Assembly: GCF_900187565.1 (NCBI RefSeq)
Contig: NZ_FYED01000003.1
Location: 265,398 to 329,397 of the forward strand
Source: Pseudomonas sp. Irchel 3A7
GTDB taxonomy: Bacteria > Pseudomonadota > Gammaproteobacteria > Pseudomonadales > Pseudomonadaceae
DNA length: 64,000 bases
Reading direction: 5' to 3'
Within the stretch, counting starts at the first letter, position 1; each line of letters starts with the position of its first letter. A program made the position numbers and the translations under genes. The notes below the pieces were generated by a model that saw nothing but the letters and a program-made list of their open reading frames with translations, made no database searches and was not told the DNA's origin. Shown here piece after piece: positions 1-8,988 of this stretch.

Positions 1-2038
1 CGTTACTACGCTGGGCCTGCTTCAGATAAGCGCCCAATTCCCTTGCCGGCAACGGTTTGCTGTAGTGATAACCCTGACCTTCGTGGCAGCCTTCGGAGAT
101 GATGTAAGCCTCCTGTTCGGCCGTTTCCACACCTTCGGCGATCACCTGCATGCCCAGGCTCTTGCCCAATTGGATGATGGCGCGAACGATGGTTGCGTCG
201 TCGTCATCATCGAGCAGGTCCTGAACGAAACTCTTGTCGATCTTGATCTTGTCCAGCGGCAGGCTTTTCAGGTAGCTCAGTGAGGAATAACCCGTACCGA
301 AGTCGTCGATCGCGATCAGCGCCCCGGAGCGACGCAGGCTGAGCAAGTGCTGGGCGGCGGTGCTGATGTCTTCCATCAGGCCGGTTTCGGTCACCTCCAG
401 CTCCAGGCTGCGCGGTGGCAGGCGATACATCTGCAGCAGGTTGTTGACCACCCTTGGCAACTCGGCGTGGTGCAGTTGCACGGTGGACAGGTTCACCGCC
501 ATGCGCAGGTCGCTGAAACCCTGGTCATGCCAGTCTCGCAATTGCTTGCAAGCCTGATCCAGCACCCACTCGCCAATGGCAATGATGGTGCCGTTCTGCT
601 CGGCCAGCGGGATGAACAGGTCCGGCGGAACCAGCCCGTGTTCCGGATGCTGCCAGCGAATCAACGCCTCGACGCCGACTACCCGGTGGTCGCGGTAGCT
701 GATCTGTGGTTGATAGACGAGGTAGAACTGCTCGCGGACCAAGGCATCGCGCAGGTCTTTTTCCAGCTCGCGACGGCGGCGCATCTCGGTGTCGACGCTG
801 GCGATGTAGAACTGATAGCGGTTGCGCGAGCGAGTCTTGGCCAGGGTCATGGTCTGCTCGGCTTTCTGCAGCAGCTTCTCGGTGCTGTCACCGTCTTCGG
901 GGAACAGGGTGATGCCGATGGTGGCGCGCAGGCGGATTTCCTGATGATCGAGGGCAAACGCCGCTTCCAGGTCATCGAGAATGCTTTGGGCCAGCTCGGC
1001 GGCTTCGTAGGGTTGTTCGATATCGGCCTGCACCAGGGCAAACTGGTCGCCCCCGAGGCGGGCGAGGGCACCAAGGCGTCCACTGTGCGCACGCAGGCGA
1101 TCGGCCAGGGCCAGCAACAGCTGGTCGCCGGTCTGGTAGCTGAACTGTTCGTTGATGCCCTTGAAGTCATCGAGGCCGACACACAGCACGGCCACCCGTC
1201 GTTGCAGCTTGCCGGCGTCAACCAGAATCTTGTCCAGTTGTGATTGGAGTTGCTGACGATTCGGCAGGCCGGTGAGGAAATCGTACTGGGCCATGCGCAA
1301 CAGACTGTTTTCCGCCTCGTGGCGCAAATGGGTGTTGCGCTCGATGGACTCCAGCAACTGGTTGGCGGTGTTGATCCAGATCCCCAGCTCGTTTTTTTCG
1401 TGACCCTTGAGCAGCGGGATCTTGTGTTCGCTGGGACGATCCGGGTTGATTTCGGTCAGGTGTTCGATAATCCGCGACAGGGGCTTGGTCAGCAACCAGT
1501 GATACACCAGATACAACACCAGCCCCATCGCCAGGGCGCGCAACACGCCGGATATGAAGATGATCACCGAACTGACGATAAAGCCTTGCCCATAGGTGGC
1601 GGTGTCGAGGGTGATACTCAGGTCGCCGTAGTACTCGCTGTAAGGGCCGCGTCCCACCAATTGGGTGGTGAAGGTGCGTTCCTTGCCGAGAATCAGGTCG
1701 GTCAGCCAGCGACTGCTGGAGTGCTGCAGCTCGCGGGATTTCTGCGCGAGCATGGCTTCATTGGGGTGGCCGATGGAGGCCTGGCGCACGGCATCGTCCT
1801 GAAACAGGCCTTCGATGACCTGCATGCCCATTTCCCGGTCCAGGCTGTAGACGGCCTGGGTCGAGGGATCGCGGAACATGTCGAGGATGCGTTCGGCATC
1901 GCCGGCAACGGCCTGGCGTGTTTTGTAGGCATCAAACACGATCTGCGCGCAGCTCAAGACCACGCCGACGATCAATGCCGACAGGAGTACGACCCGGAGC
2001 AACTTCACCGACAAGCTGTTCTTGAGTTCCAGCTTCAA
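1..2038 (-). CDS. bifA: Cyclic-di-GMP phosphodiesterase BifA (3' end beyond window)
   Basis: Inner-membrane protein that hydrolyses c-di-GMP and so favours motility over biofilm. About 679 residues are visible; the last few lie outside the window. The order is an N-terminal membrane segment (about residues 8-28), a periplasmic stretch, a second membrane segment with a HAMP-like linker (about 180-245), a GGDEF domain whose signature is GGDQF (329-333), then an EAL domain with an intact EAL (457-459) and later DDFGTGYSS and KIDKSFV motifs. The degenerate GGDQF with an intact EAL is the known BifA pattern: the GGDEF half is regulatory, the EAL half catalytic. The start is TTG, preceded by AAGGA eight bases upstream; no closer ATG exists. 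sodB follows downstream in genomic order, as I recall for P. aeruginosa (PA4367/PA4366). Confidence 0.93.
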   Translation of the reverse strand, partial: MKLELKNSLSVKLLRVVLLSALIVGVVLSCAQIVFDAYKTRQAVAGDAERILDMFRDPSTQAVYSLDREMGMQVIEGLFQDDAVRQASIGHPNEAMLAQKSRELQHSSSRWLTDLILGKERTFTTQLVGRGPYSEYYGDLSITLDTATYGQGFIVSSVIIFISGVLRALAMGLVLYLVYHWLLTKPLSRIIEHLTEINPDRPSEHKIPLLKGHEKNELGIWINTANQLLESIERNTHLRHEAENSLLRMAQYDFLTGLPNRQQLQSQLDKILVDAGKLQRRVAVLCVGLDDFKGINEQFSYQTGDQLLLALADRLRAHSGRLGALARLGGDQFALVQADIEQPYEAAELAQSILDDLEAAFALDHQEIRLRATIGITLFPEDGDSTEKLLQKAEQTMTLAKTRSRNRYQFYIASVDTEMRRRRELEKDLRDALVREQFYLVYQPQISYRDHRVVGVEALIRWQHPEHGLVPPDLFIPLAEQNGTIIAIGEWVLDQACKQLRDWHDQGFSDLRMAVNLSTVQLHHAELPRVVNNLLQMYRLPPRSLELEVTETGLMEDISTAAQHLLSLRRSGALIAIDDFGTGYSSLSYLKSLPLDKIKIDKSFVQDLLDDDDDATIVRAIIQLGKSLGMQVIAEGVETAEQEAYIISEGCHEGQGYHYSKPLPARELGAYLKQAQRSN

Positions 2039-2040
2039 AG

Positions 2041-2728
2041 GGTTATTCCTTGTTCCGTGCGGGTAGCATCAAGTTGCCATGAGTATTGGCAATCCCGTGA
2101 TGGCAGTCAAAGGGACAATCATCCATGGGGGATTTTGCCTGCAGCTTGGCCGATATGCAGTTGTCTGCGGTAATTGTCCGATTAGTACTGTGTCGGTTGT
2201 CGAGTCCTTCAACTTGAGGAGGGATGTGGAGATATTTTCCTTCTGACTGATGTTAGACGGCTGTGGCGCCGGGGCAAGGGGGTGAAGGCTGGTTTCATCG
2301 TGGGAAATTGGCTTGCGTTGTTGATCTCTTTATCTTGGCGGCTTTAGGGCCGACCAAGCTCTGGGTTGTCGGAGTACATATCCGTTGTTGCGGTAACGGC
2401 CACTGGCGGTTTCGGCCTTACGGCGACTCACTTTTTTGACAAACGCCTCAAAAAAGTAAGCAAAAAAACGCTCGCCCCGGCGTCCGGCCCCTCGCCAAGG
2501 CTCGGGGTTCCTTCGCTCCGGCATTCATCCGGGGGCATCGCCCTCCGGTTGGCTTCGCTGCACCTGCATGCAATGGGTTCGACTGCGTCGAACGGCGCTG
2601 TGCGCCAATCCCCGGATGAACACCTCCACTCAGTCTTCCGATGGGGCGGGTGGATCAAGATCAAGAGCTGAAGGCGAGCTAACGCTCGGCCTGATGAGTG
2701 TGAAAGCAGCGGGTGTACGGCGACCCAT
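2041..2728. other. Intergenic region with a probable dispersed repeat
   Basis: About 690 bases with no convincing gene. The first 300 bases are the probable bifA promoter region. Roughly 2340-2640 resembles, from memory, a long intergenic sequence found in many copies in fluorescent pseudomonads; it carries a perfect 10-bp stem (ACTTTTTTGA at 2430-2439 against TCAAAAAAGT at 2448-2457) and CG-rich palindromic stretches. Open frames here lack ribosome sites and conserved protein features, so I call none. The sequence occurs once in this window, so its repeat status rests on recall. Confidence 0.45.
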
Positions 2729-2823
2729 TGTGGAAGCGAGCCTGCTCGCGAAGGCGGCCTGACAGCCAACCAATCTCTTGCAGATGTATCCGGTTCCCCT
2801 GTGGGAGCGAGCCTGCTCGCGAA
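2729..2823. repeat. Two REP copies in tandem orientation (class A)
   Basis: Two copies of the class A REP core GAGCGAGCCTGCTCGC (first at about 2729-2753 with one mismatch, second at 2800-2823) point the same way, about 70 bases apart. All other paired REPs in the window are inverted, so this tandem layout is the exception. Confidence 0.85.
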
Positions 2824-2868
2824 GACGGCGGAACAGTCACCACCGTTCCTCTGCTCATATCCTTCCAT

Positions 2869-2897
2869 AAAAAAACCCGGCAAAAGCCGGGTTTTTT
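2869..2897 (-). terminator. Rho-independent terminator of sodB
   Basis: A-run, perfect stem CCCGGC/GCCGGG with a short loop, then a T-run; read on the minus strand it follows the sodB stop at 2912 by about 15 bases. Confidence 0.9.
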
Positions 2898-2911
2898 GTC
2901 TGGCATCGAGC

Positions 2912-3508
2912 TTAAGCGGTGAAGGTTTTGCCTTCGAACTGCTCAGCCACGAATTTCCAGTTGACCAGGTTCCAGAACGCTTCGACGTACTTAGGACGCA
3001 GGTTGCGGTAGTCGATGTAATAAGCGTGTTCCCAGACGTCGCAGGTCAGCAGCGGGGTGTCGCCGTTGGTCAGCGGGTTGCCGGCGCCGATGGTGCTGGC
3101 CAGGGCCAGGGAACCGTCAGCCTTTTTCACCAGCCAGCCCCAGCCGGAACCGAAGGTGCCGATGGACGTCTTGCTGAACTCTTCCTTGAACTTGTCGAAC
3201 GAACCGAACGCAGCGTTGATGGCTTCAGCCAGTGCGCCGGTTGGTTGACCGCCGGCGTTTGGCGCCAGGCAGTTCCAGTAGAAAGTGTGGTTCCAGACCT
3301 GAGCGGCGTTGTTGAAGATGCCGCCCGAGGAAGTCTTGACGATTTCTTCCAGGGTCTTGCCTTCGAACTCGGTGCCTGGCACCAGGTTGTTCAGGTTCAC
3401 GACGTAGGTGTTGTGGTGCTTGTCGTGGTGGTATTCCAGAGTTTCCTTGGAAATGTGCGGCTGCAGTGCATCGTGTGCGTAAGGCAGTGGCGGCAATTCG
3501 AAAGCCAT
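2912..3508 (-). CDS. sodB: Iron superoxide dismutase
   Basis: Cytoplasmic enzyme that dismutates superoxide to oxygen and hydrogen peroxide. The 198 residues match the family length. Metal ligands are visible as H27, H74, D157 and H161 (DVWEHAYY), and Q70 just before VWNH is the outer-sphere glutamine position typical of iron rather than manganese enzymes. The ATG of [10 protein letters not shown] is chosen because GGAGA lies seven bases upstream; an in-frame extension upstream has no such site. It stands alone, with its own terminator. Confidence 0.97.
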   Translation of the reverse strand: MAFELPPLPYAHDALQPHISKETLEYHHDKHHNTYVVNLNNLVPGTEFEGKTLEEIVKTSSGGIFNNAAQVWNHTFYWNCLAPNAGGQPTGALAEAINAAFGSFDKFKEEFSKTSIGTFGSGWGWLVKKADGSLALASTIGAGNPLTNGDTPLLTCDVWEHAYYIDYRNLRPKYVEAFWNLVNWKFVAEQFEGKTFTA

Positions 3509-3685
3509 GGTGGATCTCCTAATCAGGTCAGTTGCGGTGAGCGCAAGGCCGATCACGGGCGGCCAGACAAGCGCCGGGGAGTTTTATACTCTTTGCGGCG
3601 CAGGAGTCGGATCATAGCACCGGGGGTGCGGCATAACCACGCAACAACTGTGTGGAATAGAGGTTCCAGAGCCTTTTGGAATAAA

Positions 3686-4288
3686 TCAACCCGCCATGAT
3701 CAGTTGCAACGCTACAGCGAACATCATGACCGCGACCAACAGGTCGAGAATTCGCCAGGTGCTCGGTCGAGCCAGCCACGGAGCCAGCCACGCCGCGCCC
3801 AGTGCGAGGGTGAAAAACCACAGCAACGAGGCACTGGCTGCACCGACCACATAAGCGCCGGGTTCTGTCTGCTGCGCGCCGAGCGAACCGATCAACAGGA
3901 CGGTGTCCAGATACACATGGGGGTTGAGCAGCGTCACTGCCAGCGCACTGAGCATCACCGCGCGCAAAGAGCGCACCGTCTGGTTTTCACCCTGCTGCAG
4001 ACTTTGTTTCGAACAGGCACGGCGCAACGCCTGGCTGCCATACCAAATCAGAAATACAGCGCCACCCCAGCGGGCCACTGCCAGTAAAGTCGGGTTCTGC
4101 GCCAGCACCGTCGCCAACCCGAACACCCCGGCGGCCACCAGCAACGCATCGCAGGTCACGCACAGTGCCGCCACCGGCAAATGATGTTCACGTCGCAGGC
4201 TCTGGGCCAGTACAAAGGCGTTTTGGGTACCGATCGCCATGATCAGGCCCGCGGCCACCAGCAGGCCGTTTACATAGCTTTGCCACAT
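3686..4288 (-). CDS. LysE/ArgO family basic amino acid exporter
   Basis: A 200-residue inner-membrane protein with five or six hydrophobic segments, the LysE/RhtB fold, and the family stretch GTQNAFVLAQSLRR near residue 20. Members export lysine or arginine using the proton gradient. The nearby divergent argP gene codes for the arginine/lysine-sensing activator that drives argO/lysE in other bacteria, so arginine or lysine export under ArgP control is the likely role (inference). It starts 5 bases after the ACT-domain gene stop, so the two are probably co-transcribed. The start MWQSYVNG was preferred to longer extensions that would overlap that gene. Confidence 0.88.
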   Translation of the reverse strand: MWQSYVNGLLVAAGLIMAIGTQNAFVLAQSLRREHHLPVAALCVTCDALLVAAGVFGLATVLAQNPTLLAVARWGGAVFLIWYGSQALRRACSKQSLQQGENQTVRSLRAVMLSALAVTLLNPHVYLDTVLLIGSLGAQQTEPGAYVVGAASASLLWFFTLALGAAWLAPWLARPSTWRILDLLVAVMMFAVALQLIMAG

Positions 4289-4293
4289 AGTTG

Positions 4294-4695
4294 CTACTCC
4301 GCGTTGGCTGCGAGGTCGCGCAACACCTGCATGGCGCGCTCGGCGTCGGCCTGGCCGACGAATAAATGGTCGTGGTAGTAGCCGGCAATCACGTTGCAAC
4401 TGATGCCGGCCTTGCCCAGTGCCGTGGCGAAGGCGGCGGTCAGGCCGACGGCTTCGAGGGCCGAGTGCACGTTCAGGGTGATCCAGGCCGCGACGTAGTC
4501 GAAGCTGAAACCGGCTTGTTCGGCGTGAGAGCGTTCGAGAATCACGGTCAGGCCTTCCTGTTCACGGAAGCTGCCAATGATGTCCACGCCTGAAGGCAAT
4601 CGCCCGTCATGCAGAGTGCAAAACACGTATTCGCCGGCGTTGAGTTGCGGGCTCATGCTGCGCAGCAATGTTGCCAATGAAGTTTCGCCAGCCAT
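4294..4695 (-). CDS. ACT domain-containing protein
   Basis: A 133-residue protein made almost wholly of an ACT-like fold (MAGETSLATLLRSM... at the N terminus, GISCNVIAGYYHDHLFV in the C-terminal half). ACT domains usually bind amino acids. An upstream in-frame ATG at 4779 would add 28 residues, but it would run into the argP promoter region; the internal ATG has AGGA eight bases ahead and begins where the family normally begins. Position between the LysE-type exporter and argP suggests a link to basic amino acid sensing, but no catalytic residues are visible and the exact job is unknown. Confidence 0.82.
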   Translation of the reverse strand: MAGETSLATLLRSMSPQLNAGEYVFCTLHDGRLPSGVDIIGSFREQEGLTVILERSHAEQAGFSFDYVAAWITLNVHSALEAVGLTAAFATALGKAGISCNVIAGYYHDHLFVGQADAERAMQVLRDLAANAE

Positions 4696-4790
4696 GTGAG
4701 TGATCCTGTTCAAGAGTTCTTGCTGGCCATTCTCCGGCAGGACGCTGTATAAGAAAAACCAATAGTGGTGATCGCTCATTAGGAAAACTG

Positions 4791-5678
4791 ATGTTCGACT
4801 ATAAATTGCTTTCTGCCTTGGCCGCGGTGGTCGAGCAGGCGGGTTTCGAACGGGCTGCGCAGGTACTGGGCTTGTCGCAATCGGCGATTTCCCAGCGCAT
4901 CAAATTGCTTGAAGCACGGGTCGGCCAACCGGTGCTGGTGCGGGGCACGCCGCCGTCGCCGACCGAGATTGGCCGGCGTCTGCTCAATCATGTGCAGCAG
5001 GTGCGTTTGCTTGAGCGCGATTTGCAAACATTGGTCCCGGCGTTGGACGAAGAAGGACTGCCAGAGCGCCTGCGTATCGCTCTGAACGCTGACAGTCTGG
5101 CGACCTGGTGGGCGCAAGCCGTAGGGGATTTTTGTGCGGATCAGCATTTGTTGCTGGACCTGATCGTCGAAGATCAGACCGTCGGCCTCAAACGCATGCG
5201 CGCAGGGGAAGTGGCGGCCTGCCTGTGTGCCAGCGAGCGACCCGTGTCCGGCGCCCGCAGCGTGCTGCTGGGGGCGATGCGTTACCGGGCATTGGCCAGC
5301 CCGGCCTTCATCGCCCGGCATTTTCGGCAAGGTGTGCGTGCCGACCAGTTGGCCAGAACCCCGGCCCTGGTATTCGGCCCGGATGACTTCCTCCAGCATC
5401 GCTATCTGGCGTCCCTCGGTGTCGATGGCGGATTCGAGCACCACTTGTGCCCATCGTCCGAAGGCTTCATCCGTCTCGCAGAAGCCGGACTCGGCTGGGG
5501 GCTGGTGCCGGAACTGCAGGTTCGCGAACAGCTGGAGCGCGGCACTTTGCTGGAGCTTTTGCCAGATAAGCCGATCGACGTGGCGTTGTACTGGCATCAT
5601 TGGCGCAATGGCGGTCAGTTGCTGGGGTTGCTCACCGATCAATTGGTGCGCGCGTCCAAGCAATGGCTGGTGGCCTGA
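4791..5678 (+). CDS. argP: LysR-family regulator ArgP (IciA)
   Basis: A 295-residue LysR regulator. The winged helix-turn-helix is at about residues 2-60 (AAQVLGLSQSAISQRIKLLE), followed by a substrate-binding effector domain. ArgP responds to lysine and arginine and activates the exporter gene. Its divergent arrangement with the ACT/LysE pair, only about 95 bases away, fits that role. AGGA lies six bases before the ATG. The name rests on similarity recalled for P. aeruginosa IciA/ArgP plus this neighbourhood. Confidence 0.9.
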   Translation: MFDYKLLSALAAVVEQAGFERAAQVLGLSQSAISQRIKLLEARVGQPVLVRGTPPSPTEIGRRLLNHVQQVRLLERDLQTLVPALDEEGLPERLRIALNADSLATWWAQAVGDFCADQHLLLDLIVEDQTVGLKRMRAGEVAACLCASERPVSGARSVLLGAMRYRALASPAFIARHFRQGVRADQLARTPALVFGPDDFLQHRYLASLGVDGGFEHHLCPSSEGFIRLAEAGLGWGLVPELQVREQLERGTLLELLPDKPIDVALYWHHWRNGGQLLGLLTDQLVRASKQWLVA

Positions 5679-5681
5679 GAG

Positions 5682-5769
5682 CAGTTGCAAGCGTCAAGCT
5701 GCAAGCCGCAAGTGAAGAGCTTGCGCATCCTTTTTTAACTTGCAGCTTGTAGCTTGACGCTTGCAGCTG
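5682..5769. repeat. Long imperfect inverted repeat (GCAAGC/GCTTGC type)
   Basis: An 88-base hairpin: the arm GCAAGCGTCAAGCTGCAAG near 5686 pairs with CTTGCAGCTTGTAGCTTGACGC near 5739. It lies after argP and ends just before the ribosome site of the next gene. A related element occurs at 34754-34843, so this is a dispersed family distinct from the REPs. It may also act as a transcription stop for argP; a T-run lies in the loop rather than after the stem. Confidence 0.75.
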
Positions 5770-5787
5770 TATCCGAAGGAATACCTC

Positions 5788-6780
5788 ATGAAGATTCTGG
5801 TCACCGGCGCAAGCGGCTTCATCGGCGGGCGCTTTGCGCGTTTCGCCCTGGAGCAGGGCCTGGAAGTGCGGGTCAACGGTCGCCGGGCCGAGGGTGTGGA
5901 GCATCTGGTGCGGCGTGGCGCCGAATTCGTTCAGGGTGACCTCAGCGACCCCGAGTTCACCCGCGAACTGTGCGCCGATGTCGAGGCCGTGGTGCATTGC
6001 GCCGGTGCCGTCGGCGTGTGGGGGCGCTATCAGGACTTTCACCAGGGCAACGTCCAGGTCACGGAGAACGTGGTCGAGGCCTGTCTGAAGCAGCGGGTCC
6101 GGCGCCTCGTGCACTTGTCGTCGCCATCGATCTACTTCGATGGCCGTGACCACTTGGGCCTGACCGAGGAGCAAGTACCCAAGCGCTTCAAGCATCCCTA
6201 CGCCGCGACCAAATACCTGGCTGAGCAAAAGGTCTTCGGCGCCCAGGAATTCGGCCTCGAAACCCTGGCCCTGCGCCCGCGTTTCGTCACCGGTGCCGGT
6301 GACATGAGCATCTTCCCGCGCCTGCTCAAGATGCAGCGCAAGGGACGCCTGGCGATCATTGGCAACGGCCTGAACAAGGTCGATTTCACCAGCGTGCAGA
6401 ACCTCAATGAAGCGCTGCTCAGCAGTTTGCTGGCCAGCGGCTCGGCCCTGGGCAAGGCCTACAACATCAGCAACGGAACACCGATTCCCTTGTGGGACGT
6501 GGTCAATTACGTGATGCGCAACATGGAGGTCCCACAAGTAACGCGCTACCGTTCCTACGGCTTGGCCTACAGCGTTGCCGCACTGAACGAAGGCGTGTGC
6601 AGGTTGTGGCCGGGTCGTCCGGAACCGACCCTGTCGCGACTGGGCATGCAGGTCATGAACAAAAATTTCACCCTGGACATCAGCCGTGCCCGGCATTATC
6701 TGGATTACGACCCGAAGGTGAGCCTGTGGACCGCTCTCGATGAATTCTGCAGTTGGTGGAAGGCCCAGGACATTCGTTGA
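5788..6780 (+). CDS. NAD(P)-dependent epimerase/dehydratase (extended SDR)
   Basis: A 330-residue extended short-chain dehydrogenase/reductase. The Rossmann motif TGASGFIGG is at residues 7-15 and the catalytic YAATK pair lies near residue 139. The C-terminal half fits the 3-beta-hydroxysteroid dehydrogenase/NAD-epimerase branch (HLSSPSIYFDGRDH, RPRFVTGAGD). The substrate cannot be read from sequence. AAGGA precedes the ATG by eight bases. As I recall, a homologue sits in the same block in P. aeruginosa (about PA4361). Confidence 0.87.
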   Translation: MKILVTGASGFIGGRFARFALEQGLEVRVNGRRAEGVEHLVRRGAEFVQGDLSDPEFTRELCADVEAVVHCAGAVGVWGRYQDFHQGNVQVTENVVEACLKQRVRRLVHLSSPSIYFDGRDHLGLTEEQVPKRFKHPYAATKYLAEQKVFGAQEFGLETLALRPRFVTGAGDMSIFPRLLKMQRKGRLAIIGNGLNKVDFTSVQNLNEALLSSLLASGSALGKAYNISNGTPIPLWDVVNYVMRNMEVPQVTRYRSYGLAYSVAALNEGVCRLWPGRPEPTLSRLGMQVMNKNFTLDISRARHYLDYDPKVSLWTALDEFCSWWKAQDIR

Positions 6781-6885
6781 ACGGCCCCTGGACTGAACCG
6801 ACTACGGGGTTGAGGGTCAATCGGTGCGGCCGTGGGGGTTATACTCGCCGCATCAAGCCATCACCGTTTCACAAAGGTTGACTCC

Positions 6886-7773
6886 ATGTCCATGCGTAAC
6901 GATGCCAACGACGACTTCGATGATGTACCGAGCCTGCGTGCCGATAGCCTCGACGACGATGACTATGTACCCACCTCGCGTACGTCCGTGCATTCGCGCA
7001 CGGCGCCCGTGGTCAAGGTCAAGAGCCCGAGCACCGGGCCGTTGTGGGCGCTGGTCGGCGCTTTGTTCTTTGCGTTCGCGGGCCTGGCCTGGTGGAGCTT
7101 CCAGCAGATTTCGCTGATGGAGCAGCAACTGGTGGCGACCCAGGAAAGCTTCGCGCGTATCAGTGAGGAAGCGGCAGGGCGCCTGCAGGACATTTCCGGC
7201 AAGGTGGTCGCCAGCCAGACCAATGTGACCTCCGACAGTGAAGCCTTGAAATTGCAAATCAAACAGCTGCAAAGCCAGCTGCAGGATCAGGGTAAACAGC
7301 AGCAGGGCGTGGCCGGTCAGGCTTCGGAGCTGGACAAGCGACTGGCGCAGATGACCGCCCAGACCACCGAGCTGGACAAACGCCTCGAGCAGATCACCGC
7401 TCAGAATACCGCTCATGCCGCTGAGCAACAGACCGCCACCATTCAATTGCAGGCTCAGGTCAAAGTCTTGAATAGCGACGTAGCCGTGCTGAAAAGTGCC
7501 CCGGCGGACACTGAGAAGTTCGACGCCCAGCTGAAAAGCCTCGGTGCCGACATCAGCGCATTGAAAAAACAAGGCAACCCGAACGCCGCCATCGATCGTC
7601 TGGAACAGGAGATCGTCATCCTCAAGAGCGAGCAGGACAATCGCCCGACACCGGCTCAAGGCTCGACCAATACCGCGGAGTTCGACGCCTTCCGTGGCCA
7701 GGTCACCCGCAACATCAACACCCTTCAGGCGCAGATCCAGAACCTGCAACAGCAACTGCGCGCAAGGCAGTAA
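6886..7773 (+). CDS. Membrane-anchored coiled-coil protein
   Basis: A 295-residue protein. The first 45 residues are acidic and low-complexity (NDDFDDVPSLRADSLDDDDY), followed by one membrane segment (about 48-70, GPLWALVGALFFAFAGLAWW). The rest is a long glutamine-rich coiled coil with a near-repeat (ASELDKRLAQMTAQTTELDKRLEQ). Such proteins are often annotated as chromosome-segregation ATPases, but there is no Walker motif, so an ATPase call is not justified. The expected topology is a cytoplasmic N terminus and a periplasmic coiled coil. Function unknown. AAGG lies eight bases before the chosen ATG. Confidence 0.8.
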   Translation: MSMRNDANDDFDDVPSLRADSLDDDDYVPTSRTSVHSRTAPVVKVKSPSTGPLWALVGALFFAFAGLAWWSFQQISLMEQQLVATQESFARISEEAAGRLQDISGKVVASQTNVTSDSEALKLQIKQLQSQLQDQGKQQQGVAGQASELDKRLAQMTAQTTELDKRLEQITAQNTAHAAEQQTATIQLQAQVKVLNSDVAVLKSAPADTEKFDAQLKSLGADISALKKQGNPNAAIDRLEQEIVILKSEQDNRPTPAQGSTNTAEFDAFRGQVTRNINTLQAQIQNLQQQLRARQ

Positions 7774-7810
7774 AAGACCGGATACTGAACAACTGTGGCG
7801 AGGGCGCTTC

Positions 7811-7941
7811 TGTGGCGAGGGAGCTTGCTCCCGTTGGGTGGCGCAGCCGCCCCACTCCATTCGCTGCGGTTGACCAGACAAGCCGCGTTGTCTGATAGGC
7901 GGCTGCTGCGCAAACGATCGGGAGCGAGCTCCCTCGCCACA
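7811..7941. repeat. REPIN, class B (inward REP pair)
   Basis: TGTGGCGAGGGAGCTTGCTC at the left end and its inverse at the right, 131 bases in all. The interior includes GGTGGCGCAGCCGCC. It lies between two co-directional genes. Confidence 0.9.
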
Positions 7942-8037
7942 AAAAGCAGTTCCGGCACACTGCGCACCGCTGAACACCCATACATGCCCCATTGCCGTCT
8001 ACGCTCTTGAAACATCAACAAGAACGAGGGATGCGCA

Positions 8038-8886
8038 ATGGGGGTTCTGCATAAGCTGGCCTTGCTGGGCGGGATGCTTTTGTTGTGCCTGGGCCAGGTT
8101 CAGGCCGCCGGGACGGAAAAAGCTGACAGTCAGGCCGCCATCGCCTTGCTGGAAAAAGCCCTGGCCTACTACCACGACAATGGTGACAAGGCCTTCGCCG
8201 CGTTCAGCCGCCAGGGCGAGTTCGTCGACAAGGACCGTTATGTGTTTGTCGTCGACACCAAGGGCGTGATGCTTGCCAGCGGCGGTCCTTCCGCGGCGCT
8301 GATTGGTCGGGATGTGTCGGAGGTCCTCGGGCCGGATCTGCGCAAATCCTTCAAGGATGCCCTGAAAGTGCCGGAGGGCAATGGTATCCAGCAAGCGGAA
8401 TATCGCTGGCAGAACTGGGCCGATGGCAAGGTCGAGCGCAAGCATGTGTACTACCAGCGTGTCGGTCAGCGGATCCTCGCGGTCGGCTACTACCTGCCAC
8501 GGGCCTCGGCGGAACAAGCCATGGCCTTGCTGAACAAAGCGGCGACCGACCTGGCCAAGGACGAGAAGGGCACCCTGACGGCGATCAACGCCCTCAAGGG
8601 CGGTTATCTTCAGGATGATTTGTATGTGTTTGTCGTCGACCTGAACACCCGGCGCTACGTCGCCCACGGCACCAACCTGCGCTTGATCAACACGGATTTC
8701 GGCAAGATCAAGGACCCGGAAGGCAAACCGGTGGGGGAGCCGATTCTGGCGCTGATGAGCCAGCAGGATTATGGCGAGTACGCATACCGGTGGAAGAATC
8801 CGGTGACCGGCAAGGTCGAGGACAAGCACGCCTACCTGAAGAAGGTCGGGCATTTGCTGGTGGCGGTGGGGTATTACAGCCCTTGA
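8038..8886 (+). CDS. Secreted tandem Cache-domain protein
   Basis: A 282-residue protein with a signal peptide (about 1-23, cleavage after VQA). It holds two related modules: residues about 24-155 and 160-282 each contain YVFVVD, an EYRW/AYRW element and an (A/V)VGYY ending, which indicates internal duplication of a single-Cache ligand-binding domain. No second membrane helix or signalling domain follows, so it should be a free periplasmic binding protein rather than a receptor. The ligand is unknown; Cache domains usually bind small organic acids or amines. GAGGGATGCGCA precedes the ATG. Confidence 0.82.
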   Translation: MGVLHKLALLGGMLLLCLGQVQAAGTEKADSQAAIALLEKALAYYHDNGDKAFAAFSRQGEFVDKDRYVFVVDTKGVMLASGGPSAALIGRDVSEVLGPDLRKSFKDALKVPEGNGIQQAEYRWQNWADGKVERKHVYYQRVGQRILAVGYYLPRASAEQAMALLNKAATDLAKDEKGTLTAINALKGGYLQDDLYVFVVDLNTRRYVAHGTNLRLINTDFGKIKDPEGKPVGEPILALMSQQDYGEYAYRWKNPVTGKVEDKHAYLKKVGHLLVAVGYYSP

Positions 8887-8909
8887 ATGGCGGTGCCTGA
8901 CAGTCCGCC

Positions 8910-8969
8910 TTCGCGAGCAGGCTCGCTCCCACAAGGACCGCGCACTGTGGGAGCGAGCCTGCTCGCGAA
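8910..8969. repeat. Outward-facing REP pair (class A)
   Basis: An inverse copy at 8910-8933 and a direct copy at 8946-8969, with only 12 bases between. It lies between the convergent Cache and efflux genes. Confidence 0.9.
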
Positions 8970-8988
8970 TGGTGGGGACGCGGTCTGG

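Noticed and set aside
2428..2883. Open frames in the bifA-sodB gap
   Set aside because: They run through REP copies and the sodB terminator, with no ribosome site and repeat-derived peptides.
6886..7773. Chromosome-segregation ATPase label for the coiled-coil protein
   Set aside because: No Walker A or B motif; only a membrane anchor and a coiled coil.
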